From JBFWWP01 sp050246115 (GTDB lineage: Bacteria; Planctomycetota; UBA8108; UBA1146; JAJFFE01): DNA of 64,000 nucleotides. Of the stretch, positions 56,302 through 64,000 are shown piece after piece (the first letter of the stretch is position 1; each line of letters begins with the position of its first letter). Made by a program: the position numbers and the translations under genes. The stretch is taken from positions 1 through 64,000 of the forward strand of contig JBFWWP010000015.1 in assembly GCA_050246115.1 (NCBI GenBank), read 5' to 3'. The notes under the pieces were generated by a model. That model was not told the DNA's origin, did not search any database, and saw nothing but the letters and a program-made list of their open reading frames with translations.

Positions 56302-58761
56302 CTAGGCCACGCTCGGAGCGTGCGCCGCGCCCGCCGGAGTGCGGCGATCGCCAAAGGCATCGACCTGGATCGCGTCTAGGCACGCAGCCAGCGCGGCTTC
56401 GAGTTGCTGCAACTCTTCCGCGGTGATGACCCCGGCGTCGCAGCCCCGTTGCGCGAGCGTCGACCGCGGGCGCTTCTCGAGACTCCCTGCCTTCACCGCG
56501 TCGGTCAGCTTCTTGCGAGTCTCGCGAGCCGCGCGCGCGCGCGGGGCCGTGGCGTTGAGCATTCCCAGCCCGACCTCGTCCGCCGGCGGCACGTAGATAT
56601 CGCCGGTCAAGCGGTCGAGAAGTTCCGCGTCCTGGAGCACACCGCGCGCGACTCGCGCTCCCAGCGCGTCGCTCGGTCGCTTGCACCGCGCACCGAGCGG
56701 GAAACACACCCGGCGCAGGGCCCAAGCCACCGGGCGTACTGGGAAGTTCTCGAGCACTCCGAGAAGCGCCTGTTGAATCTCGAACAGCGCGTGCTCGCAC
56801 GCCCAGCGCATCATGGGTGCTTCGGCTCGTGGCTGCCCCGCATCGTGGAACCGCTTGATCGTGGCCGTGCACAGGTACATCCAGCCCAGGGCGTCTGCGA
56901 AACGACCGCTGATCTTCTCCTTGCGCTTGAGGGCTCCACCGAGGATGCCCATGGCCGCATCCGAAAGCGTCACGAAGGCAGCACTGAACTGGCCGAGCCG
57001 CGCGAGGTACGCGGTTCCCAGCCCGGCATCGGCGACCCGGCACGGGCGCCCCCCCGTGAGCCCGAGAACGAGCGAGCGCACCACGTTGGTGGCGACGAAG
57101 CCGACGTGACCGAAGAAGGCGCGGTCGAAGGTCGCGAGGTCCTTGCGTGCGATCGCCTCCATCTGCGCATGCACGAAGGGATGACAGCGAATCGCGCCCT
57201 GGCCATAGATGATCAACGAGCGCGTCAGGATGTTCGCGCCTTCGACCGTGATCCCCACGGGTACGGATTGATAGGCGCTGGCCAGAACGTTGCGAGGTCC
57301 GCGACAGATGGCGGCACCGGCTTGAACATCCATGGCGTCGTTCACTACGACTCGCATGAGTTCGGTGAGGTAGTGCTTGACGATCGCCGAGACGACCGCT
57401 GGCTTCTCCCCCGCGTCGACCGAAGCCGCCGTCACGCGGCGCGCCGCGTCCATCAAGTAGGTGAACGCGCCGATACGCGCGATTCGTTCCTCGACGCCTT
57501 CGAAAGCGCCGATGGCGACCCCGAACTGTTCGCGGATGTTGCCGTAGGTACCAACGAGTCGCGTGCTGAGCTGCGCCGCGCCGACAGAGAGCGAGGGCAG
57601 CGAGATTCCGCGGCCGGCGGCCAGACATTGCATCAACATCAGCCAGCCCTTGCCGGCCATCGCACGGCCACCGATGATCGCGTCGAGGGGAACGAACACG
57701 TCGTGTCCGCGTGTCGGGCCGTTGAGAAATGGAATGCGCAGCGGGTCGTGCCGCTGGCCGATCTCGACCCCGGGAAGATCCGGCGAGATGAGAGCGCAGG
57801 TGATACCGAGGTCGACCTCTCCTCCGAGCAGGCCGTCGGGGTCGCTGAGCTGAAACGCGAGTCCCAACACCGTCGCCACCGGAGCCAAGGTGATGTAGCG
57901 CTTGTCCCAGTTGAGGCGGATCCCGAACACCTCTTCGCCATCGAACTCGCCCCGGCAAACCACGCCTGAGCTCGAGATGGATGACGCGTCACTGCCAGCG
58001 GCCGGCTCGGTGAGTGCGAAACACGGGATGATCTCGCCGCGCGCGAGGCGGCCGAGATAGTAGTCCTTTTGCTCGTTCGTGCCGTAATGAAGCAAGAGCT
58101 CGGCGGGTCCGAGCGAGTTCGGTACCATGACGCTCACGGCGGCGGCGACGCTGCGACTGGAGAGCTTCGTCACGACCGCAGCGTGGGCGGCACCCGAGAA
58201 GCCCAGCCCACCATACTCCTTCGGGATGATCATGCCGAAGAACCGGTGCTCCTTGATGAAGCTCCACGCTGACTCGGGGAGGTCATGCTGCTCTTGGACC
58301 TGCCAGTCATCGAGCATGGCGCAAAGTTCCGTGACCGGGCCGTCGAGAAACGCCTGCTCCTCGGGCGACAGCGGCTTCACTTGGAAGTCGAGGATCTTCC
58401 GCCAATTCGGGTTGCCCGAGAACAGCTCCCCGTCCCACCACACACTGCCCGCCTCGAGCGCGACGCGCTCGGTCTCGCTCATCTGGGGCAGTGCGCCCGC
58501 GAGCACCTTCATCACGCGCCGCGAGATCAGCGTTCGCCGAACCGATCGGACTCCGAACACGACGAGCGCGCCGAGAAACACGCAGGCCAGGAGACCGAAG
58601 AACCACTTCCCCACCGTGACATCCTCGCGGGTCACCCCGAGCCTCCACCCGAGGACCGTGAGCGCGACCAGGGAGGGGATGATCCAGGCAAGACGCGGTC
58701 GGCCGAGGAAAAGGAACAAGACAACCAGGCCCAACAGCACGAGACAGGTGGTCAACAGCAT
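56302..58761 (-). CDS. fadE: Acyl-CoA dehydrogenase, FadE type
   Basis: An 819-residue flavoenzyme for the first step of fatty-acid beta-oxidation. The length matches E. coli FadE (about 814). It has N-terminal membrane spans (LVLLGLVVLFLFLG, FGLLACVFLGALVVFGV), then the dehydrogenase core: FGMIIPKEYGGLGFS, PCFALTEPAAGSDASS and ITVEGANILTRSLIIYGQGA. A DUF1974-type C-terminal region of ~330 residues follows. The ATG at 58761 is weakly preceded by AAG. It is a single gene. Confidence 0.95.
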   Translation of the reverse strand: MLLTTCLVLLGLVVLFLFLGRPRLAWIIPSLVALTVLGWRLGVTREDVTVGKWFFGLLACVFLGALVVFGVRSVRRTLISRRVMKVLAGALPQMSETERVALEAGSVWWDGELFSGNPNWRKILDFQVKPLSPEEQAFLDGPVTELCAMLDDWQVQEQHDLPESAWSFIKEHRFFGMIIPKEYGGLGFSGAAHAAVVTKLSSRSVAAAVSVMVPNSLGPAELLLHYGTNEQKDYYLGRLARGEIIPCFALTEPAAGSDASSISSSGVVCRGEFDGEEVFGIRLNWDKRYITLAPVATVLGLAFQLSDPDGLLGGEVDLGITCALISPDLPGVEIGQRHDPLRIPFLNGPTRGHDVFVPLDAIIGGRAMAGKGWLMLMQCLAAGRGISLPSLSVGAAQLSTRLVGTYGNIREQFGVAIGAFEGVEERIARIGAFTYLMDAARRVTAASVDAGEKPAVVSAIVKHYLTELMRVVVNDAMDVQAGAAICRGPRNVLASAYQSVPVGITVEGANILTRSLIIYGQGAIRCHPFVHAQMEAIARKDLATFDRAFFGHVGFVATNVVRSLVLGLTGGRPCRVADAGLGTAYLARLGQFSAAFVTLSDAAMGILGGALKRKEKISGRFADALGWMYLCTATIKRFHDAGQPRAEAPMMRWACEHALFEIQQALLGVLENFPVRPVAWALRRVCFPLGARCKRPSDALGARVARGVLQDAELLDRLTGDIYVPPADEVGLGMLNATAPRARAARETRKKLTDAVKAGSLEKRPRSTLAQRGCDAGVITAEELQQLEAALAACLDAIQVDAFGDRRTPAGAAHAPSVA

Positions 58762-59352
58762 GGCACTTCCCGGATCGAACAGAGGAACCCGAAACTACGC
58801 TCCATACGATGAGGTTAACACGCGCCGGCGCACGGAGCACGGGCGGTGCCGGGTGCCGCGCTCCCGCGGGCCTCGGCGGGGCCCGGTTGCGCCCGGACGC
58901 GGCCGCTTGCGCGCGGGTCTGTCGGACTTGGAGCCCGTGGGCCCGAGAGCCCTCGTCAAGGCCCCTGGCTGCCGACCGGTCGTCTGGTTTCGCGCCGTGA
59001 GGCCCGGCTACGACGAGGAAGCCGTCGCCATCCGCCCAAGATCGGGGCAAGTTTCTCGGAAGCGGCGCCGCACCCTTCTTGCCAATCGAGCAGAGTGCGA
59101 ATCGAACAGGAGGTGTGAGCGGCGGCCGACCCGAGCGCGGCTCGCGGAGCACGCTCGCGGCGGGTCGGTCGCTCCGGCGGAACCCTTGGTTACTGGCGAC
59201 GGCCGCGTTACGCTGACACCGCGGATCGGGCGCCGACAAGCCCTGAGCCCAAGGCCCACAAGCCCCAGGGAGACGCCCGCAGACCCGAACTCCAAGAGAC
59301 CGAGAACCCCACGGACCTACAGAAGCGGATCAGCGTCGCTACGGGAGGACCC
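58762..59352. other. Divergent intergenic region
   Basis: 591 bases between fadE (left) and the dehydratase gene (right). Both strands have open frames, as expected in GC-rich DNA, but none has a ribosome site with a family match. Promoters for both genes should lie here. A purine-rich stretch (59240-59340) precedes the dehydratase. Confidence 0.45.
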
Positions 59353-60351
59353 TTGGAATCAGCTGTCAACGACAAGCTCGCCATCGCAGCGACGGATGTC
59401 GAGCGCGCCGCCGAGCGCCTGCGCGGGGTCGCCCATCGAACCCCAGTCCTGACTTCGCGCAAGATCGACCACGCCGTGGGCGCCCAGGTGTACTTCAAGT
59501 GCGAGAACTTCCAGCGCGCAGGGGCGTTCAAGTTTCGCGGAGCGTACAACTTCCTGTCGCAGCTCACGCCCGAACAGCGGCGTGCGGGAGTGGTCGCGTT
59601 CTCCTCTGGCAATCACGCCCAAGGAGTCGCACTCGCGGCACAACTCCTCGACGTACCCGCGGCCATTGTCATGCCCGAGGACGCGCCGCGCACCAAGCTG
59701 GCGGCAACCCGCGAGTATGGGGCCGAGATCGTTCTCCACGATCGACACACTCAGAGCCGCAGCGCCATCGCCGAGCGGCTCACCCGAGAACGCGGCGCCA
59801 CGCTCGTGCCGCCGTTCGATCATCCTTGGATCATGGCGGGCCAGGGAACCGCCGCCCTCGAGTTGCTGGACGAAGTGCCCGAACTCGACGTGCTCGTCGT
59901 GCCGCTGGGCGGCGGAGGGTTGTTGAGCGGCTGCGCGACCATCGCGCGGGCGCGGCGCCCATCCTTGCGCGTTTACGGGGTCGAGACCGAACTGGGTAAC
60001 GACTGGTGGCTATCGTTCGCCTCCGGCAAGCGGGTCGAGATCCCTTCACCGAACACGATCGCCGACGGCATGCGCACCACCCAACCGGGCGCGCTCACGT
60101 TCCCGGTCGTGCGCCGCCACGTGACGGACGTACTCCTCGTTTCGGACGAACAAGTGATCACCGCGTTGCGCCGCCTGCTCTTTGGGTTGAAGATACTCGT
60201 GGAACCGACCGGCGCCGTGGCCGCCGCTGCCGTGTTCGGCGGCAAGATGCCGGTTGCGGGCGAGCGCGTCGGGGTCGTGATCTCGGGCGGCAACGTCGAC
60301 CCGGAGGTACTCACCGAGTGCCTGAGCGTCGCCGGTTCCCCGGGGGGCTAG
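59353..60351 (+). CDS. ilvA: Threonine/serine dehydratase (PLP)
   Basis: A 332-residue fold-type II PLP enzyme. The TTG at 59353 follows GGAGG. Lys60 in GAFKFRGA carries PLP; SSGNHAQG binds the substrate and GGGGLLSG the phosphate. The C-terminal ACT regulatory domain of biosynthetic IlvA is absent, so it belongs to the short catabolic (TdcB-like) or serine racemase-like group. It converts L-threonine to 2-oxobutanoate and ammonia, or L-serine to pyruvate. No operon partner visible. Confidence 0.92.
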   Translation: MESAVNDKLAIAATDVERAAERLRGVAHRTPVLTSRKIDHAVGAQVYFKCENFQRAGAFKFRGAYNFLSQLTPEQRRAGVVAFSSGNHAQGVALAAQLLDVPAAIVMPEDAPRTKLAATREYGAEIVLHDRHTQSRSAIAERLTRERGATLVPPFDHPWIMAGQGTAALELLDEVPELDVLVVPLGGGGLLSGCATIARARRPSLRVYGVETELGNDWWLSFASGKRVEIPSPNTIADGMRTTQPGALTFPVVRRHVTDVLLVSDEQVITALRRLLFGLKILVEPTGAVAAAAVFGGKMPVAGERVGVVISGGNVDPEVLTECLSVAGSPGG

Positions 60352-60518
60352 CGGTGACGCCAGGCGTATCGGAACCGTCGCAGGCGGGCAGAATGGAGTG
60401 CGGTATGTCGATGCGGGATGGGCCACCAAGACTCGAGATCCAGGAGTACGCAGGCACGCGTGTGGGCTCGGCCGGCGGCGCTTGCGCGCGCGCGGCGAGG
60501 GGCTCTGCGAGACTCGGG

Positions 60519-60896
60519 ATGCGGTCATTGCGCGGGTCGCGCCGCCCCGGCCTGGGCGTCTGGACGCTCTCGACCGCAATCGGCGCAGCACTCCTCACGA
60601 CGACGCTGTGGGCTCAGCCAAGCCCCGCCGAGTTCGTTCGCGGCGATGTCGATCAGTCGGGACTGATCAACATTGCCGACGCCATCGCCGTGCTCTCCTA
60701 TCTCATCGGGTCGACGCCCCTCGACTGTCATGACGCGGCCGATACCAACGACGACGGCGCGGTGAGCATCGCCGACTCGATCTTCTTGCTCGGCTTTCTC
60801 TTCGCCGGCACTTCGGCGCCACCCCCGCCAACCGCGTGCGGACCGGATCCCACCTCGGACGGCGTCGTCTGTGCTCTGTTTGGGTTGTGCCCGTAG
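60519..60896 (+). CDS. Stand-alone secreted dockerin protein
   Basis: A 125-residue protein consisting of a signal peptide and a single dockerin-like domain. I start at the ATG at 60519 because it opens a signal peptide (LSTAIGAALLTTTLWA); the frame is open upstream. Calcium loops: RGDVDQSGLINIADAI and DTNDDGAVSIADSI. The linker has Cys70 and the tail ACGPDPTSDGVVCALFGLCP shares the Cys pattern of the other four dockerins here. With nothing else attached it could cap, compete for or bridge a dockerin-binding site. Gene start is not certain. Confidence 0.65.
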   Translation: MRSLRGSRRPGLGVWTLSTAIGAALLTTTLWAQPSPAEFVRGDVDQSGLINIADAIAVLSYLIGSTPLDCHDAADTNDDGAVSIADSIFLLGFLFAGTSAPPPPTACGPDPTSDGVVCALFGLCP

Positions 60897-60910
60897 AAGG
60901 AGTCCGGCGC

Positions 60911-61777
60911 ATGCACCACGTCACGACCCGCGCGACCCGCGCGGCGAGAGTCGCCCGAAACGCCCTGCTGTGCCTGCTTGCGGCGTTGCCCGCCGTTGCC
61001 AACGCGCAAAGCCCGGACTACTGGTTGCGAGCAGCCGATACGGCCGGCGTCCAAGGCGAGGTCGTGGCCGTGGAGATCTCGTTGGAGGTCAGCGGTCAAG
61101 ATGTGCAGGGCTGGTCGTTCGGGTTGTGCCACGACGCCGCTGACCTGCAGGTCGCCGGCATCCAGATCGGACCCGATATCGCCACCATCAACAACGGCGG
61201 GCCGCCGTTCTTCTCGTTCGTCGAGATCCTTGCCGACGGAGTCAGGGTCATGCAGATTCTCGACTTCGCGGTGAGCAACGTACTGCACCCGGACTTCGCC
61301 CCATACCAGATCCTGGTCGTTTCGTACGAACTCTTGGCGCCCAATCAGAGCACGACCACCGTGGGCTTCTGCAACACACTCGGAAACCCCGCGACCTCGG
61401 TCGAAGTCGTCGTTCGAGGGCAAGCGGTGCTCCCGACCACCATGCCCAGTACGATCGACATTGGTGGCGGTGCCGTGGAGAACTTCGTCCGCGGGGATTG
61501 CAACGACAGCGGGAGCGCAAGCCTCCCGGACGCCGTCTTCTTGCTGGGTTTCTTGTTCCCGATCGACCTCGACGGCGACGGCTCACCCGATCCGAGCCTG
61601 CTCCCCTGTCGCCGCGCGTGTGACGCGAACGACGACGGGTCGCTGAGCATCCCGGACGTCATCGCTCTGCTTGCGTCGTTGTTCGGGGCCCCACCCGTTC
61701 CGCTGAGTCCACCGACGAACTGCGGACCCGACCCAACCCCGGACGCGCTGACGTGTGACCAAGCGAATTGCCCGTAG
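60911..61777 (+). CDS. Secreted cohesin-like beta-sandwich protein with dockerin
   Basis: A 288-residue protein. The ATG at 60911 has AAGGAG eight bases upstream, overlapping the previous gene end. Signal peptide: LLCLLAALPAVANA. Residues ~27-180 form a beta-rich domain (VVAVEISLEVSGQDVQGWSF, LQVAGIQIGPDI, FVEILADGVRVMQILDF). Its strand order and G-W-SF core recall cohesin or similar adhesion sandwiches, but this is only a resemblance. A dockerin follows (RGDCNDSGSASLPDAV and DANDDGSLSIPDVI), then the tail NCGPDPTPDALTC. It is coupled to the stand-alone dockerin gene, so the two products may interact. Confidence 0.7.
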   Translation: MHHVTTRATRAARVARNALLCLLAALPAVANAQSPDYWLRAADTAGVQGEVVAVEISLEVSGQDVQGWSFGLCHDAADLQVAGIQIGPDIATINNGGPPFFSFVEILADGVRVMQILDFAVSNVLHPDFAPYQILVVSYELLAPNQSTTTVGFCNTLGNPATSVEVVVRGQAVLPTTMPSTIDIGGGAVENFVRGDCNDSGSASLPDAVFLLGFLFPIDLDGDGSPDPSLLPCRRACDANDDGSLSIPDVIALLASLFGAPPVPLSPPTNCGPDPTPDALTCDQANCP

Positions 61778-61793
61778 CCCCAGTTTCGTTCCT

Positions 61794-61813
61794 CGGTGAA
61801 GACCACTTCACCG
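61794..61813 (+). terminator. Hairpin 17 bases after the cohesin-like gene
   Basis: CGGTGAAG-ACCA-CTTCACCG is a perfect 8-bp stem with a 4-base loop, placed where a terminator is expected. No U-tract follows. Confidence 0.45.
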
Positions 61814-62381
61814 GCAGGCGCTCGCCTTCGGCTCGTGGAGCCCAGCGCGAACCAGCGCTCTCCGGATTGCCCATGATTGCAGCGCGGCGGATGCGGACAG
61901 GCTGTCCGCGCTCCCAGGGCGCGCCGGAGCGGTCGATAGGGCATGGGCTCCTGATATGCGTAACGATGGTGGCTCCACCCCCCTGCATGGCGTGGCCGGT
62001 CCGCGTCCACGATCCGGTTGCTTCTCTTCATCGCCGTCCTGCGCACGAACGCCGCGCATACCCAAAGCCCACGTCCTCTCGCAACGCCCCGGAGCGCCAG
62101 GGATAGGGGAGCGCGGGCGCCGATCGCGTGGGTTGGGTCCGGATCGCGCCGCTGCCCGGTTCCGGAGCGAACCCGACCCCGTGCGCGGTCGGCTCCGAGG
62201 CGTCCTTGGCCGGGCCTCCGAGGGGCTAGTGACCAGAGCGATGGGAGGGAGAACCCGGCATCCTGACGCGACGTGGCTCACGAGTTCGCAACGACGCTTG
62301 ACCAGAACCGATGGCGCGCCATGATGGGTCGCATGGGCTGATCTCACTCGACGACATTCCCACCGGGCGAAGGAGCATGTC
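61814..62381. other. Intergenic region
   Basis: 568 bases before the last gene. A 122-codon plus-strand frame (61956-62324) is Arg/Ser/Pro-rich with no ribosome site or homologous pattern, so I do not call it. The promoter of the next gene is probably here. Nothing else seen. Confidence 0.4.
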
Positions 62382-64000
62382 ATGGTTCGCGGTCTCGTGT
62401 TTCTCTCGGTAGCACTCACTGCCGTTCTCGTCGGCTCACGCGCTGGAGCGGAGCTGATCGTCGTGTCGATCGACCCGACGCGCAACACGCTCCAAGCTCC
62501 AGTCAACACGACGATCTCGGTGACCTTCAACCAACCGGTCATGGTACCCACCGTGACGAACGCCAACTTCTGGGCCTTCGGCCGTTGGAGCGGCGCGGTG
62601 TCCGGCAGTTTCAGCTTCACCAATTCGAATCAAACCGTGGTCCTCACCCCAACCGAGCCCTTCTCGGCGGGCGAAACGGTCATGGTCATTCTCTCCCACA
62701 ACTTGCGGGCAGCCGACGGAACCTTCTTGCGGAGCCAGGGCTATTCGTATCAGTTCTGGACGGCCTCGCAGCCATCGAGCCTGCTGTTCCAGAACGTCGA
62801 CACGCTGACCTGTCGTACGACGCCTTCGCAGGGGACGCGCGCCTACGGCGGGATCGGATCGGACCTGGACAACGACGGCTTCCTGGACCTGTCGATCATC
62901 AACGAGGACACCGCGGACGTGCGGGTCTTCATGAACCTCGCCGACGGCACCGGGCTGTACTCGTCGTTCCTGCAGCCCACGACCCCAATCGGCTTCCAGG
63001 GTAGCCCGAACGAGTCCGCCGACTTCAACCGGGACGGCAACGTCGACCTCTGTGTTTCCAACGGCGCAACCTCCACGGTGTCGGTCCTCCTCGGCAACGG
63101 CAACGGCACGTTCTCGCCGCAGCAGTCGATCCCGGTAGGCGGCGCCCCGCGGGGTATCGTCGTCATCGACGTCGACGGCGATGGAGACATGGACATCGTG
63201 AACGCGAACTCGAGCTCGTCGAACATGTCCGTCATGCTGAACAACGGCTCCGGAGTCTTCGGCTCGCCCACCTTCTACGAGAGCGGCCTGAACGGAGAGT
63301 GGCCAGCATCGGCGGCCGACCTCAACGAGGACGGAATCATGGATATCGTCATCGGCTCGGTCTCGGCCGATCAGATCGGCGTGAACCTCGGGAACGGCAA
63401 CGGAACGTTCACGGCCCTGCCGGTGATCCAGAACGCCGGCGCTTCTTGGATGATTGCGCTCGGCGACCTGAACGGCGATGGCCACATCGACGTGACCTCC
63501 GCCAACAGCAGCAACTCGAACGGCGGGGTGCTGTTCGGAGACGGTACCGGCGCGCTCACCATTCCGCAGTTCTACAGCCTGGACCCGTTCGTCATTGCCA
63601 CGGACGTAGGCGATGTCGACGGGGACGGCGACCTCGACTGGGTGTCGTCGAGTTTCAGCGGCGACTGGCGGCTCCTCACGAACGACGGTGCCGGCAACTT
63701 CACCGTCAACCAGGAGTTCCCATCGCCGCAGGCGGCTTCGTGTGCCCTGCTTCTCGACATCGACAATGACGGCGACCTCGACCTGGCGCTGATCGACGAA
63801 CTCGCGGACGTCGTCGTTCTCTACCGCCAGGGCGTCGGAGTCCCCGGTCCGCCGAACGACCAATGCATGAACGCGATCGCGGTCACTTCCGGCGTCCCGG
63901 TGTCCGGCAGCACGACCACGGCGACCAACGACGGGTCCGCGAGCTGCGCCGACTCGGCCACCTCGGCGGACCTCTGGTACAGCTACACGCCCGGGTCGAC
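62382..64000 (+). CDS. Secreted FG-GAP/VCBS repeat protein (partial, runs off the window)
   Basis: An open frame of at least 539 codons from the ATG at 62382 (AGGAG six bases upstream), cut by the window end. Signal peptide: LVFLSVALTAVLVGSRAGA. An N-terminal bacterial Ig-like domain (IDPTRNTLQAPVNTTISVTF) is followed by about six FG-GAP/VCBS repeats with calcium-binding loops such as DLDNDGFLDLS, DFNRDGNVDL, DVDGDGDMDIVN, DLNEDGIMDIV, DLNGDGHIDV and DVDGDGDLDW. These predict a seven-bladed beta-propeller. A Cys-containing domain begins at the edge (NDQCMNAIAV, then ADLWYSYTPG). It is probably an extracellular adhesive protein; a C-terminal dockerin may lie outside the window. Confidence 0.85.
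   Translation, partial: MVRGLVFLSVALTAVLVGSRAGAELIVVSIDPTRNTLQAPVNTTISVTFNQPVMVPTVTNANFWAFGRWSGAVSGSFSFTNSNQTVVLTPTEPFSAGETVMVILSHNLRAADGTFLRSQGYSYQFWTASQPSSLLFQNVDTLTCRTTPSQGTRAYGGIGSDLDNDGFLDLSIINEDTADVRVFMNLADGTGLYSSFLQPTTPIGFQGSPNESADFNRDGNVDLCVSNGATSTVSVLLGNGNGTFSPQQSIPVGGAPRGIVVIDVDGDGDMDIVNANSSSSNMSVMLNNGSGVFGSPTFYESGLNGEWPASAADLNEDGIMDIVIGSVSADQIGVNLGNGNGTFTALPVIQNAGASWMIALGDLNGDGHIDVTSANSSNSNGGVLFGDGTGALTIPQFYSLDPFVIATDVGDVDGDGDLDWVSSSFSGDWRLLTNDGAGNFTVNQEFPSPQAASCALLLDIDNDGDLDLALIDELADVVVLYRQGVGVPGPPNDQCMNAIAVTSGVPVSGSTTTATNDGSASCADSATSADLWYSYTPGS

Noticed and set aside
61956..62324. 122-codon frame before the FG-GAP gene
   Set aside because: No ribosome site, no family pattern and Arg/Ser/Pro-rich translation.

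Overview
The window is one contig fragment of a GC-rich (roughly two-thirds G+C by eye), gene-dense bacterial chromosome. The best guess is a Planctomycetota member. Five secreted proteins carry a dockerin-like domain of the form common in that phylum. Kdo (kdsB), many lipoproteins, TolC-type channels and periplasmic adaptors show a Gram-negative envelope. No rRNA or tRNA gene was recognised. The genus is not resolvable from sequence alone.

Layout. 1-2385: end of a CRISPR array with only the adaptation genes cas2 and a cas4-cas1 fusion. 2557-5545: ABC-2 exporter pair and a pirin. 5646-7570: a redoxin lipoprotein coupled to a cytochrome c / copper-monooxygenase-like protein. 7586-9021: a foldback mobile element, a dockerin protein and a decayed element copy that now encodes the end of metG. 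9004-13496: tightly overlapping operon kdsB-pyrG-DUF1844-metG. 13608-15772: glycosyltransferase and polysaccharide-type ABC permease. 16077-20480: SWIM/SNF2 helicase and a membrane PilZ protein. 20871-29483: large secreted proteins and a CysZ-like membrane protein. 29555-37518: a 2509-residue RHS polymorphic toxin with a dockerin at its N-terminus and a URI/GIY-YIG-like nuclease tip, followed by an overlapping immunity gene. 37882-45604: heavy-metal RND efflux operon with a lipoprotein and a His/Cys-rich protein. 45944-48905: alkA-like, ppiB, tpm and Hsp33 genes. 48906-49084: second intact copy of the mobile element. 49180-54267: MacAB-TolC-like tripartite exporter. 54568-60351: metallo-hydrolase, lipoprotein, FadE and threonine/serine dehydratase. 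60519-64000: three more secreted proteins, the last cut by the window edge.

How it fits together. Housekeeping operons (CTP, Kdo, methionyl-tRNA, beta-oxidation) alternate with envelope, export and surface genes. Many operons are translationally coupled by ATGA or GTGA overlaps. The most distinctive items are: (i) a 179-bp foldback element (MITE-like) with two copies that appear identical and one remnant that supplies the last codons and stop of metG; (ii) the dockerin-RHS-nuclease toxin with its immunity gene; and (iii) a Cys-containing dockerin variant with a conserved C-terminal tail shared by five unrelated secreted proteins. Start sites were chosen by Shine-Dalgarno match, signal peptide and family length; several lie well downstream of the longest open frame.
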